A DNA stretch of 64,000 bases from Commensalibacter papalotli (ex Servin-Garciduenas et al. 2014) (GCF_000527695.1 NZ_ATSX01000001.1:1483574-1547573), one strand, 5' to 3'. Shown: positions 36,162-45,525, numbered from the stretch's first letter. Notes: generated from the letters alone by a model not told the origin. Made by a program: numbers and translations.

Positions 36162-38054
36162 ATGAGTGTCACAAGACGTGATTTTTTGAATGGTGTAGCA
36201 ATTAGTATTGTTGCGGGAATGGCTCCTTCTCAGATATTAAAGGCATCCGAAAGAACTGTAACGCAAACCTTTGATTATCCCCCTATTTTAACTGGACTTC
36301 GGGGAAATCATCCCGGCTCTTTCGAAGGAGCCCATGCTTTGGCGCGTGAAGGTAAAAAGTTTGATCCCAAGAGCTTACCTATCCAAGAAAATTACGACCT
36401 TGTTATCGTTGGTGCTGGGCTTAGTGGTTTAGGGGCGGCTTATTTCTGGCAACAACTTAATGGCAAAAATAGCAAAGTTCTCTTAATTGATAATCATGAT
36501 GATTTTGGCGGCCATGCCAAACGCAATGAATTCCATACTGGCGATCGCATGATCTTGGGTTATGGTGGCAGTGAATCTTTCCAATCTCCTTATCATAATT
36601 TCAGCCCCGTCGTTATGGGATTAATCAAAGATTTAAATATTAATATTGAAAAAATGGGAAAAGATTTTGATAAAACTTTTTATCCAGATCTTAATCTAAG
36701 TCGTGGTGTTTATTTCGATAAAAAGAATTTCGGTGTTGATAAAATTGTCAGTGGTGATCCTGGTCGTGCTGTTTCTGATGATATTCCACCAGATCGTTTA
36801 AATGGGCGTAATATTGTTGATTTTATCAATGATTTTCCTTTAAGTGAAGAAGACCGTAAAGCGCTTATTGCGCTGCATACGGAAAATAATGATTATATGT
36901 CAGGAATGAGTACAGACGAGAAAACTGCCTGGCTTGATAAACACAGCTATTCACAGTTTTTAAAAGACAAAGTTAAACTAAACGATAGTGCTATTCGATA
37001 TTTCCAACAAAGAACAAATGATTTCCAAGCTGTTGGTATTGATGCTGTATCTTGCAGTGATGCTCGAGTTTGTGCCTTACCAGGTTTTGATGGTCTTAAT
37101 TTGCCCCCACTTGATGAGGAATCTCTTGCTGATTTAGAAGACCCCTATATCTATCACTTTCCTGATGGAAATGCTGGATTAGCACGCTCTATTGTTCGCC
37201 GTTTAATTCCTAATATAGCTCCTGGCGATACAATGGAAAGTATCGTTACTGCACAATTTGATTATAGCCAACTTGATAAACCTGAAAATCCCGTAAGGCT
37301 AAGATTAAGCAGTACAGGTGTTCACGCTGCCAACGTTGATGATGGTGTAGAAGTCACTTATTTAAAAGATGGCAAGTTGCACAAAGTCAAAGGGGGTCAT
37401 GTTGTTATGGCTGGATATAATATGATGATCCCTTATATTGTTCCAGAAATCCCACAAGCTCAAAAAGAAGCTTTAAAGCAAAACGTTAAGGCACCTTTAG
37501 TTTATACCAAAGTCATCGTTAATAATTGGGAACCTTTTATAAAAAAAGGTGTGCATGAGATTTATGCTGTTGCTGCCCCTTATAGCCGTGTAAAATTAGA
37601 TTATCCTGTAGATATGGGTGATTATAAACATCCCCGTGACCCTAAGACACCGATTTGTTTACATATGGTTTATGTACCAACTTTCCCTGGCAGTGGCCTC
37701 AGTATTCGTGAACAATCTCGCAAAGGGCGTGCATTCTTACTTGGTACACCATTTGATACACATGAACGTATGATTCGGGATCAATTACAAGGCATGTTCG
37801 GGGACGCAGGTTTCGATCATGAAAAAGATATCCAAGCAATTACAGTTAATCGTTGGGCACATGGTTATTCCTATACATATAGCGGGTTATCCGAAGCCGA
37901 TGAAGACAGCGCACAAAAAATCATAGACATTGCACGGAAACCCGTTGGGCGCATTACCATTGCAAACTCTGATTCTGATTGGGCACCCTATGCACATGCT
38001 GCCATAGATCAAGGACATCGTGCGATCACCGAAATACAAAAGATGAAAGGGTAA
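36162..38054 (+). CDS. Tat-exported FAD-dependent dehydrogenase, spermidine dehydrogenase-like
   Basis: A 630-residue flavoprotein. The N-terminus MSVTRRDFLNGVAISIVAG is a twin-arginine signal (RR at 5-6), so it acts in the periplasm. A Rossmann FAD site VIVGAGLSGLGAAYF (GxGxxG at 84-89) is followed by LIDNHDDFGGHAKRNEF, which I associate with SpdH-type proteins of other proteobacteria; the C-terminal FAD segment includes ANSDSDWAPYAHAAIDQGHR. The next gene, 2 bases on, is a triheme cytochrome c, a likely electron acceptor feeding ubiquinone or an oxidase. The spermidine substrate is an inference from family resemblance; other amines or polyols remain possible. Confidence 0.72.
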   Translation: MSVTRRDFLNGVAISIVAGMAPSQILKASERTVTQTFDYPPILTGLRGNHPGSFEGAHALAREGKKFDPKSLPIQENYDLVIVGAGLSGLGAAYFWQQLNGKNSKVLLIDNHDDFGGHAKRNEFHTGDRMILGYGGSESFQSPYHNFSPVVMGLIKDLNINIEKMGKDFDKTFYPDLNLSRGVYFDKKNFGVDKIVSGDPGRAVSDDIPPDRLNGRNIVDFINDFPLSEEDRKALIALHTENNDYMSGMSTDEKTAWLDKHSYSQFLKDKVKLNDSAIRYFQQRTNDFQAVGIDAVSCSDARVCALPGFDGLNLPPLDEESLADLEDPYIYHFPDGNAGLARSIVRRLIPNIAPGDTMESIVTAQFDYSQLDKPENPVRLRLSSTGVHAANVDDGVEVTYLKDGKLHKVKGGHVVMAGYNMMIPYIVPEIPQAQKEALKQNVKAPLVYTKVIVNNWEPFIKKGVHEIYAVAAPYSRVKLDYPVDMGDYKHPRDPKTPICLHMVYVPTFPGSGLSIREQSRKGRAFLLGTPFDTHERMIRDQLQGMFGDAGFDHEKDIQAITVNRWAHGYSYTYSGLSEADEDSAQKIIDIARKPVGRITIANSDSDWAPYAHAAIDQGHRAITEIQKMKG

Positions 38055-38056
38055 TC

Positions 38057-39268
38057 ATGAAACGCTTATCATTTTTATTTTTGATGGCATTACCCAGTAT
38101 TGTACATGCAAATCCAACGATGTCTCAAGGGGAATATATTTTCCGTGCCAGTGATTGTGCTGCGTGTCATACGGCTCCCAATGGGAAAGAGCTTGCTGGA
38201 GGCGTTCGTTTTCCAACACCTTTGGGATATATTTATTCAACGAATATCACCCCTGATAAGAAATATGGTATTGGAGATTGGAGTTATAACGATTTTGTTC
38301 GTGCAGTGCGTAAAGGTGTATCAAAAGATGGTCGCCATCTATACCCCGCCATGCCTTTTCCTTCTTATGTCAAATTAAGCGACGAGGATATGCGCGCTTT
38401 GTATGACTATTTAATGCAAGATGTCAAACCTCAAGAAGTTGCCAATCGCCCATCAGATATTTCTTGGCCTTTGTCCATACGCTGGCCAATTGGTGCTTGG
38501 AATAGAATGTATACTGAAACCAAGCGTTTTCAACCACGCCAAGATAAGAGTGAACAATGGAACAGAGGTGCTTATCTTGTCCAAGGGCCTGGGCATTGTG
38601 GAACTTGTCACACACCTCGTGGTTTTGGAATGCAAGAAAAAAGCTTTGACGAACAAAAGGGCAGCTATCTAAGTGGTGCGCAGCTTGCTGGTTGGTACGC
38701 CCCCTCTATTCGTAACACGGGGTTTTCAAAAGAAGAAACCATTGATTTGTTAAAAAAAGGCCGCAGCAAGAACAAAGCTATTGCTGGCCCTATGGATGAA
38801 GTCGTAAGCGAAAGCACTCAATATTTATCAGACAAAGATCTTGATGCAATTGCAACCTATCTTGCCGATATGGATGATCACAAAAGCTCGGCTACTTCTG
38901 GGGCAAAAAAAACCATTAGTATTCTTCAAACTGAATATAATAATGGTGAGTTTATGTATAAACGATATTGTTCTACATGCCATGGAACAGATGGTAAAGG
39001 AAACGATCATGTCATTCCACCACTTCAAGGCAATTTAACCGTTAACAGTGAAGATCCATTAACATTAATTCGCATTGTCTTAGAAGGTGGGGAAACCCCT
39101 GTCACTCATAATAACCTTCCTTATAAAATGCCAGGTTATCAATGGGTATTAACGGATAAAGATACTGCTGATGTGCTAAATTATATTCGCACTAACTGGG
39201 GCAATCATGCCGAATTGATTACACCAGAAGAAATAAAATCTACAAAAGAAACCATTAAAAAGAACTAG
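38057..39268 (+). CDS. Triheme cytochrome c, AdhB-like dehydrogenase subunit
   Basis: A 403-residue exported protein with a signal peptide (MKRLSFLFLMALPSIVHA) and three c-type heme sites: CAACH (34-38), CGTCH (181-185) and CSTCH (305-309). Architecture and spacing match the membrane-associated cytochrome subunits of acetic acid bacterial alcohol, gluconate and similar dehydrogenases, which pass electrons to ubiquinone. It begins 2 bases after the FAD dehydrogenase, with AAAGGG as ribosome site, so the two form a two-subunit periplasmic enzyme. The ATG at 38057 is chosen because it gives the signal peptide. Confidence 0.88.
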   Translation: MKRLSFLFLMALPSIVHANPTMSQGEYIFRASDCAACHTAPNGKELAGGVRFPTPLGYIYSTNITPDKKYGIGDWSYNDFVRAVRKGVSKDGRHLYPAMPFPSYVKLSDEDMRALYDYLMQDVKPQEVANRPSDISWPLSIRWPIGAWNRMYTETKRFQPRQDKSEQWNRGAYLVQGPGHCGTCHTPRGFGMQEKSFDEQKGSYLSGAQLAGWYAPSIRNTGFSKEETIDLLKKGRSKNKAIAGPMDEVVSESTQYLSDKDLDAIATYLADMDDHKSSATSGAKKTISILQTEYNNGEFMYKRYCSTCHGTDGKGNDHVIPPLQGNLTVNSEDPLTLIRIVLEGGETPVTHNNLPYKMPGYQWVLTDKDTADVLNYIRTNWGNHAELITPEEIKSTKETIKKN

Positions 39269-39273
39269 TTCAA

Positions 39274-39312
39274 TAAACAACAGTGGGAATAAACACCACT
39301 GTTGTTTATTAA
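39274..39312 (+). terminator. Hairpin terminator after cytochrome c gene
   Basis: Perfect 13-base stem TAAACAACAGTGG / CCACTGTTGTTTA (39274-39286 with 39296-39308, 9-base loop) directly after the stop codon; the T tract is short. It may also act for tehB, which converges from the right. Confidence 0.65.
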
Positions 39313-39357
39313 TTAATTACACTTATAAAATATTTTTATTTCATATTCTGAGAAAGC

Positions 39358-39951
39358 TCAGTTCTTTTGAGCCAATAATGTCGCAAACCTTAGCTTAATT
39401 CGATTTCCATTTTGATCGGTTTTATGTAATAGCCCTGTATCTTCGTTATATTTTTTAATCGTCCATCCATCATAATATGAAGCTAATTCTTTTGGTTTAA
39501 AAAGGAATGTAAAAAAATCCAAAGTGCAAGGATAATCATCGGTATCCATTGCAGACACAATTAAATTATAGCCTCCTATTTTAGTCGCATTTTGCATATT
39601 TTTAATTATATTTGGAATAGAAGACGGCTGTAAAAACATTAAAACAACGGTTGATAAGATAAGGTCATATTGCCCAGAAAAATCCATACCATTAAAATCA
39701 ACAATTTTAGTAGTAATGGTGTTAATAGATTCATTAACACAAATCATATCAAGTTTTTGTATAGAATCAGGATTATGATCCCAAGCATCAACCGTAAAAC
39801 CTTGCTGTGCCAAATAGAGACTATTTCTGCCTCCTCCACATCCTAAATCAAGTGCTTTTCCCACTTTTAACTGAGGCATTGCCTCAACAATTTCAGAATG
39901 AGGATGCATTAAATTATATTTATTTGAAAAATAGTCTTTAGATAAATCCAT
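39358..39951 (-). CDS. tehB: TehB-type SAM-dependent methyltransferase
   Basis: SAM-dependent methyltransferase linked in E. coli to tellurite/selenite resistance. From the ATG at 39951, set by GGGAG 7 bases upstream, it has 197 residues, the same length as E. coli TehB. Strongly matching segments: DYFSNKYNLMHPHSEIVEAM, ALDLGCGGGRNSLYLAQQGF (SAM-binding), VDAWDHN, DLILSTVVLMFLQP, YNLIVSAMDTDDYPCT and the end GNRIKLRFATLLAQKN. No tehA is adjacent, so it may serve more general detoxification. Confidence 0.92.
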   Translation of the reverse strand: MDLSKDYFSNKYNLMHPHSEIVEAMPQLKVGKALDLGCGGGRNSLYLAQQGFTVDAWDHNPDSIQKLDMICVNESINTITTKIVDFNGMDFSGQYDLILSTVVLMFLQPSSIPNIIKNMQNATKIGGYNLIVSAMDTDDYPCTLDFFTFLFKPKELASYYDGWTIKKYNEDTGLLHKTDQNGNRIKLRFATLLAQKN

Positions 39952-40159
39952 TTGATTTCTCCCTTTCTTAATAATGCATTTATAATATAGCTTTATAAAA
40001 AACATTATAACAATAAAAATTACTTTTATTTTTTAAAGAATAATTTGAGATTACATGCAGCAAGATACCTAATAATAAAAAGAAAAAACTTTATAGATTT
40101 TAAAACAATTTAAGATTACAAAGAGGATCTCTCTTGATTATAAGATTAAAGATATTTTG

Positions 40160-41200
40160 ATGAAAAAAACAAACCTTTTTCTATTATGCGTTATTTTTTG
40201 GATGACCGCGGCGGCAGGTTTTTCTGGTTTTATGGGAAAATGGAGCTTTCGTGATACAGAAGATCGTTTCGGCATAGTCGAAATGCTGGATGGGACTGCG
40301 ACCAAGCCTTTTGTGTATAGGCAATTAGGACCTATCATTGCGGATGGTTTTGTCCAGATTACGCCATCCAAGCTCAAGGAAACTATTGCAAAAAAAATAA
40401 AGCCTGAAAAGACGTTTTCTAAAGTATCAACACAGCTCAATATCGATCACAAGTTTAAATATAATATTATCTATTATCTTTGCTTTTTATCGCTTTTCTT
40501 CAGCCTTTTTATATTAAGAAAAATATTACTTTACTTTAATTGCAGCCCAACGGCCTCTATTTTCGCCCCTGTCCTATTGATCCTTGCCTTTCCCTATATT
40601 CAAACATATGGGGGCTATTTTTATGATAGTATTGAAATCTTTTTTATGTCTGCGGCCTTTTTATGCGCACTGAGAAAAAGGTATATTCTTCTCTTTTGTT
40701 TAATTCTTCCTGCAACGCTCAATAAAGAAGTCTTTTTTTTCTTCTTACCGACTTTGTATCCATTAATTCGTAATCATTTAGATTTTAAGAAATCGATTGT
40801 GTTAACCTCTGCAATGGTTATTACAGCAGGGATTGTCAATATTATTGTAAAAAAGCTTTATGCAGCCAATCCTGGTGGTGTAGCGATTTTTCACTTGTTC
40901 GATAATTTAAAAAATTATATCAACCCTCTTACTTATATTAAATTCGAGACAACTTATGGCATTATTGGCCCTAAAAAAATGTCAATCCTCTCTGTAATTA
41001 TTATTCTTACAGTTTTTGTTAACGCATGGAAATATTGCTCCGATCTCTTGAAAAAACATATTTTTTTCGTTATTTGTATCAATTTACCGTTATTCTTACT
41101 GTTTTGTGCTACTGGAGAGTTACGTAATTTAAGTCTATTTTTCGTATCATTTACGGTAATGATGGGCTATCTCATTGATAAAAAAAACTGTAGTGCGTAA
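40160..41200 (+). CDS. Polytopic membrane protein, possible GT-C-like transferase
   Basis: A 346-residue protein with an N-terminal hydrophobic helix, an extracytoplasmic loop containing TKPFVYRQLGPIIADGF, then about seven further membrane spans (from residue 105 on). Proteins with a 'PFVYRxL.P' loop after the first helix are a widespread uncharacterised integral membrane group, some thought to be polyprenyl-sugar-using transferases. It heads a tight plus-strand cluster with gtrA, ubiA-like and PAP2 genes (spacings 18, 12 and 13 bases), which supports a role in using a lipid-linked sugar. Function is inferred only. Confidence 0.6.
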   Translation: MKKTNLFLLCVIFWMTAAAGFSGFMGKWSFRDTEDRFGIVEMLDGTATKPFVYRQLGPIIADGFVQITPSKLKETIAKKIKPEKTFSKVSTQLNIDHKFKYNIIYYLCFLSLFFSLFILRKILLYFNCSPTASIFAPVLLILAFPYIQTYGGYFYDSIEIFFMSAAFLCALRKRYILLFCLILPATLNKEVFFFFLPTLYPLIRNHLDFKKSIVLTSAMVITAGIVNIIVKKLYAANPGGVAIFHLFDNLKNYINPLTYIKFETTYGIIGPKKMSILSVIIILTVFVNAWKYCSDLLKKHIFFVICINLPLFLLFCATGELRNLSLFFVSFTVMMGYLIDKKNCSA

Positions 41201-41218
41201 TATTTTGTTTAGTGCAAT

Positions 41219-41620
41219 ATGAATATACAAACTTGCAAAGATTTCATTCGACTATTTATACGCTATTTTGCAGTAGGGTTAATTAACACCTCGGTGCATT
41301 GGGCTGTTTTTTATACATGCTTTTATGGTTTTCATAAATCTCAGACCATAGCAAACTTTATTGCTTTTTGTTGCTCTACCAGTTGTAATTTTTTCTTAAA
41401 TGCAAAATGGACTTTTAATTCATCTGTAACCGTTACTAAATATATTTTGCTTTTTATCTTTCTGGGCAGTTTATCTCTCATTATGGGTTATATTGCTGAT
41501 CGCCTTCACCTTCCCAGCTTAATTACTTTAATTGGTTTTTCAGGAACTTGTCTTGTCTGTGGTTTCTTATTTTCTAAATATGTTATATTCAAAGATACCA
41601 ACACAACAACTGCTACTTAA
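41219..41620 (+). CDS. GtrA-family membrane protein
   Basis: A 133-residue protein with four transmembrane helices and the GtrA pattern: RYFAVGLINTSVHWAVFY, ANFIAFCCSTSCNFFLNAKW (conserved N-F-x-x-N-x-x-W-T-F) and a C-terminal FLFSKYVIF. GtrA proteins are thought to flip polyprenyl-phosphate-linked sugars across the inner membrane for O-antigen, teichoic or arabinan modification. Position between the putative transferase and the UbiA-like synthase fits a flippase for their lipid-linked sugar. Confidence 0.85.
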   Translation: MNIQTCKDFIRLFIRYFAVGLINTSVHWAVFYTCFYGFHKSQTIANFIAFCCSTSCNFFLNAKWTFNSSVTVTKYILLFIFLGSLSLIMGYIADRLHLPSLITLIGFSGTCLVCGFLFSKYVIFKDTNTTTAT

Positions 41621-41632
41621 CAAAGTCCACTT

Positions 41633-42505
41633 ATGAATAATGCTGCACCAAAAAAAAATAACCTTATTGGGTTAATAAAACTTATTCGGCCAAAACAATG
41701 GGTTAAAAATATTTTTCTATTTGCACCCTTGGTTTTTTCCAAAGAATTTTTGCATCTTCATTCTGTATATCATGTGATCTTTGCAGCATTTTTATTTTGT
41801 ATTGCAGCCTCGGCGGTTTATATCGTTAATGATTTAAATGATATGGAACGCGACAGAGCCCATCCTGAAAAACGTAAAAAACGTCCTTTGGCGTCTGGTG
41901 AACTCACCGTTCAAAGTGCCATTATTTTACTGGGGTTTCTATACGCAGCCTTGATTGCTGCATGGTTCATCACACCACATGTTATTTACGTTATAGCTGT
42001 TTATATTATCCTTAACCTTCTCTATAGTTTTAAGCTTAAAAATGAACCTGTAATAGAGATCTTTATCGTTGCTTTTGGCTTCGTCTTACGGGTATATGCA
42101 GGTGCTGTTGCGTTAAATGTTCCTGTATCAAACTGGATGTTTGTAACTACACTTAGTCTTTCTTTGTATTTAGCATCAATTAAGCGTAGACAAGAGCTTA
42201 TTCAAAATGGTTCACAAAGCAGAGGGGTTTTAAGTCATTACTCGGTAACATTGATTAATCGCTTTGCTGAAATGTCCGCAACAACGGCAATTATATTTTA
42301 CAGCCTCTATGTTATGACGGTGCAGTCTAAATTAATTATAACTATTCCTTTTGTTATGTTTGGTTTATTTCGATACTGGTTTATTGTTGAAACCTTAAAA
42401 GGTGGGGAATCTCCAACTGATGTCGTCATTTATGACAAACAAATCTTGTTAACGGTTTTACTCTGGGCTGGATTTTGTATATGGGCATTAATTCCACAAG
42501 GATAG
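41633..42505 (+). CDS. UbiA-family prenyltransferase, decaprenyl-phosphate phosphoribosyltransferase-like
   Basis: A 290-residue, 8-9-span integral membrane enzyme. LIRPKQWVKNIFLFAPLVFS at the N-terminus and NDLNDMERDRAHPEKRKKRP (Asp67, Asp70, Asp74) are the phosphoribosyl-transferring subgroup's signature rather than UbiA or heme O synthase; the second motif YSFKLKNEPVIEI has Glu where many have Asp. The mycobacterial relative Rv3806c moves 5-phosphoribosyl from PRPP to polyprenyl phosphate. Here it is followed by a PAP2 phosphatase, as Rv3806c is by Rv3807c. Confidence 0.75.
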   Translation: MNNAAPKKNNLIGLIKLIRPKQWVKNIFLFAPLVFSKEFLHLHSVYHVIFAAFLFCIAASAVYIVNDLNDMERDRAHPEKRKKRPLASGELTVQSAIILLGFLYAALIAAWFITPHVIYVIAVYIILNLLYSFKLKNEPVIEIFIVAFGFVLRVYAGAVALNVPVSNWMFVTTLSLSLYLASIKRRQELIQNGSQSRGVLSHYSVTLINRFAEMSATTAIIFYSLYVMTVQSKLIITIPFVMFGLFRYWFIVETLKGGESPTDVVIYDKQILLTVLLWAGFCIWALIPQG

Positions 42506-42518
42506 TTTGGAGAAAATA

Positions 42519-42932
42519 ATGAGTTTTTATAGTTACTTAATTACCCCATTTTTGGCTTGGCTGTGTACTGGATCTTTGAAATTCTTAATTAACTCTATCA
42601 AAGCAAAACAACTGGCTTTTAAGCTTATTGGATATGGAGGAATGCCCAGTAATCACAGTGCTATTGTGACAAGTATGGCATCCCTTATCGCTTTTAAGCA
42701 AAGTATCAATAGCCCTGCTTTTGGTGTGGCTGTGACGCTGGCTTTTATTGTCATTATGGATGCCAATGGATTGCGCCGAACTGTAGGTAAACATGCCATC
42801 GCCATTAATCAGGTAAATCTTAATAAAACAGAAATGCCTCCGTTAAGAGAGCGTGTTGGCCATTCAAAAGGAGAAATCTTGGCAGGGATCTGTGTTGGGA
42901 TCTGCGTTGGTTATATTGCTCATTTAATTTAA
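42519..42932 (+). CDS. Divergent PAP2-family phosphatase
   Basis: A 137-residue membrane protein of the divergent PAP2 (DUF212-like) group: GYGGMPSNHSAIVTSMASLI, MDANGLRRTVGKHA, LRERVGHSKGEILAG. The conserved PSxHSA and GHxxxE positions would form the active site. Next to a phosphoribosyltransferase it may dephosphorylate polyprenyl-P-ribose-5-phosphate. I chose the ATG at 42519, 6 bases after GGAG, over a TTG at 42507. Confidence 0.78.
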   Translation: MSFYSYLITPFLAWLCTGSLKFLINSIKAKQLAFKLIGYGGMPSNHSAIVTSMASLIAFKQSINSPAFGVAVTLAFIVIMDANGLRRTVGKHAIAINQVNLNKTEMPPLRERVGHSKGEILAGICVGICVGYIAHLI

Positions 42933-43265
42933 ATTCGCAATCAATATAAATTATCAGATTTCATAATATAGATTCGTTGAGAAAAAAATATACAAAACCC
43001 CTTTACTTTTAAAATATTTACAAAGCATAATGCAGAAACGTTTTTCATAAATTATTTCTCCCCTCAAAAACAAAATTTAATTTGTTTAGAATGATTTATA
43101 AATCATTTTTTTTGTTTCAACCTTATTTTAATAACATTTTATGATGAAAATTATTTTTATATTCTGAATGTTACCGGCTGATCATAATTTGTTTATTTTG
43201 AAACACACCCATACAAATGCTAAGCTACTCCAGTTTAAATGACTATATCGTTAAAGGAATCCTAA
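42933..43265. other. 333-base gap upstream of the GABA cluster
   Basis: No gene seen. AT-rich, with the promoter-like element listed separately near its right end and an AAAGGA ribosome site before the aldehyde dehydrogenase. Confidence 0.5.
43198..43226 (+). promoter_or_regulatory. Candidate promoter for the aldehyde dehydrogenase-gabT cluster
   Basis: TTGAAA (43198-43203), 17-base spacer, TAAGCT (43221-43226), ending 39 bases before the ATG. Pattern match only, in AT-rich DNA. Confidence 0.3.
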
Positions 43266-44699
43266 ATGAGCGTAACAAAATTAAAACATTTTATTAATGG
43301 AAAATTTGTTGAAGCTAAGTCTTCTGAGTATTTTGATCTTATCAGCCCAGTAACTGGCAAGGTGATTGCCCAGTCCCCTATTGCTACTCAAGAAGAAGTA
43401 GACGCAGCATACGCAGCTGCCAAAGAGGCATTTAAAGTGTGGGGCAGAACAACCCCGTCTGAACGTCAAAAAGCTTTGTTAAAATTGGCTGATGCAATTG
43501 AAGCAAACAGCGATGCACTCGTTGACGCACAAAGCCGTAACACAGGACAAATCAAATCCTTAATCGCATCTGAAGAAGTTGCGGTTTCTGCGGATCAAGT
43601 TCGTTTCTTTGCTGGTGCTGCACGTTGTTTAGAAGGCAAAGCAACAGGTGAGTATATGCACGGATTAACCTCCAGCATTCGCCGTGAACCTTTGGGTGTT
43701 GTTGGCCAAGTTGCGCCTTGGAACTATCCTTTAATGATGGCTATTTGGAAAATTATTCCTGCATTGGCTGCGGGTAACACGGTTGTACTAAAACCGAGTG
43801 ATACAACACCAGAAAGCACTTTGTTGCTTGCTGAAATCGCAGCACCTTTCTTCCCAGAAGGCGCAATTAACGTTCTTCTTGGTAAAGCTGCAACTGGATC
43901 ACAAATCGTTTCTCATAAAACAGCAGCACTCGTTTCTATTACAGGTTCTGTTCGTGCTGGGATGGCTGTTGCTGAATCCGCTGCAAAAAACCTCACCCGT
44001 GCACATTTAGAATTAGGTGGCAAAGCGCCAGTTGTTGTGTTTGCTGATGCTGATCTTGAAAAAGCTGCTGCTCATATCGCCATGACTGGGTTCTTTAACG
44101 CAGGTCAAGATTGTACTGCAGCGACCCGCGTATTGGTTGAAGAATCTGTTCATGATAAATTCCTTGCTCTTCTTGCGAAAGAAGCAAAAGCAACTAAGTT
44201 TGGTTCTCCAGATGACAGTGATGCGCTTTATGGTGCATTAAATAATGAAAATCAATTAAAACATGTTCAAGGCTTTATTGATCGTCTGCCTCCTCATGCA
44301 AAAATCCAAGCTGGTGGTAAAGCAGGCAATCGTGAAGGCTTCTATTTCGAAGCAACCGTTATCAGTCATCTGAAACAAGATGATGAAGTTGTTCAAAAAG
44401 AAATCTTTGGCCCAGTGATTACTGTTCAAAGCTTCAAGGACGAAGCAGACGGCGTATTCAAAGCAAATGACGTAGAATTTGGATTAGCATCCAGCGTTTG
44501 GACTAAAAATCATGCACGTGCAACACGTCTTTCACGTGATCTAGACTTTGGAACCGTATGGATTAACACCCATATTCCTTTAGTTGGTGAAATGCCTCAT
44601 GGTGGTTTCAAACATTCTGGTTATGGTAAAGATTTATCTTCATATGGTTTAGAAGAATATACACGCGTTAAACACGTTATGGCCTCTAACGAAGACTAG
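43266..44699 (+). CDS. NAD(P)-dependent aldehyde dehydrogenase, probably aminobutyraldehyde type
   Basis: A 477-residue ALDH superfamily enzyme. Catalytic residues are visible: Asn153 (APWNYP), Glu249 (HLELGGKAP) and Cys283 (GQDCTAATR), with TGSVRAG as the cofactor loop. The GQDCTAATR and N-terminal FINGKFVEA...PVTGKV patterns are like gamma-aminobutyraldehyde / betaine-aldehyde dehydrogenases. The gabT two genes downstream supports 4-aminobutanal oxidation to GABA. Codon use is strongly biased to a few codons, suggesting high expression. Confidence 0.82.
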   Translation: MSVTKLKHFINGKFVEAKSSEYFDLISPVTGKVIAQSPIATQEEVDAAYAAAKEAFKVWGRTTPSERQKALLKLADAIEANSDALVDAQSRNTGQIKSLIASEEVAVSADQVRFFAGAARCLEGKATGEYMHGLTSSIRREPLGVVGQVAPWNYPLMMAIWKIIPALAAGNTVVLKPSDTTPESTLLLAEIAAPFFPEGAINVLLGKAATGSQIVSHKTAALVSITGSVRAGMAVAESAAKNLTRAHLELGGKAPVVVFADADLEKAAAHIAMTGFFNAGQDCTAATRVLVEESVHDKFLALLAKEAKATKFGSPDDSDALYGALNNENQLKHVQGFIDRLPPHAKIQAGGKAGNREGFYFEATVISHLKQDDEVVQKEIFGPVITVQSFKDEADGVFKANDVEFGLASSVWTKNHARATRLSRDLDFGTVWINTHIPLVGEMPHGGFKHSGYGKDLSSYGLEEYTRVKHVMASNED

Positions 44700-44709
44700 G
44701 ATTTTTTGA

Positions 44710-45483
44710 ATGTCGAAAGAACAAAATAAAGCGTTAGTGCTTAAAGCACATAATATGCTCTTTTCTGATAAAGATATCAAAGCGCTAGAGCTTTATTTCT
44801 CGTCAGATTTTATCGAGCATTCCCCTTTGGTTGCTGATGGTATTCCTGGTTTGAAAGAACTCGTCGCAAGCTGTCCTGACATGGACTATAAAGTCAGCCG
44901 TGTATTGGGTGATGATAATGGTCTTGTTGCACTGCATGGGCGCTTTGTCGGGCTTGATGAAAACCCATTGGTTGGATTTGATATTTATCGTGTAGAAAAT
45001 GGTAAAATCGTCGAACATTGGGATGGTCTGGTTGCTGAAGCAGAAAAAAATATCAGTGGTCGTAGCCAACTTGATGGTCCTAGCGAAGTTGATTCAAACG
45101 CAGATAGTGAAGCCAACCGTCAATTGGTTAAAAAATTCTTTACTGAAACCTTAATTGGTGGCGATTACAGCGGTTTTGAACGCTATAGTGATGGTAAAAC
45201 ATTCTATCAACACAGCCCTGATATTGGCGATGGTGTCCAACCTGTTATTGATTTCCTTGAACAACTGAAGGCAGATGGAACCGCGTTACATTACGATAAA
45301 ATTCACCGCACTGTTGCCGATGGTCAATTTGTTCTGACCCATTCCGAAGGATCTATTGCTGGTGCACGTCATGCTTATTTTGAGCTTTGGCGCGTAGAAA
45401 ATGGTAAAATCATTGAGCTATGGGATTCTATTCCAGCAGTCCCAAGCGATGAAGATGCTGTTCATAATTATGGTATTTTTTAA
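44710..45483 (+). CDS. Duplicated NTF2/SnoaL-like protein
   Basis: A 257-residue protein made of two tandem about 125-residue SnoaL-like alpha+beta barrels. The repeats share ...KALELYFSSDFIEHSPLVAD / ...YSDGKTFYQHSPDIGDG and end alike (RVENGKIVEHWDG, RVENGKIIELWDS). Such folds bind small molecules or act as isomerases/dehydratases; the substrate is unknown. It lies 10 bases after the aldehyde dehydrogenase and 42 before gabT, so it is almost certainly in the same operon, perhaps handling a reactive intermediate. No signal peptide. Confidence 0.75.
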   Translation: MSKEQNKALVLKAHNMLFSDKDIKALELYFSSDFIEHSPLVADGIPGLKELVASCPDMDYKVSRVLGDDNGLVALHGRFVGLDENPLVGFDIYRVENGKIVEHWDGLVAEAEKNISGRSQLDGPSEVDSNADSEANRQLVKKFFTETLIGGDYSGFERYSDGKTFYQHSPDIGDGVQPVIDFLEQLKADGTALHYDKIHRTVADGQFVLTHSEGSIAGARHAYFELWRVENGKIIELWDSIPAVPSDEDAVHNYGIF

Positions 45484-45525
45484 TATAATCGACATTAAAA
45501 AAACGATTCATATAACGAGAAAAAA

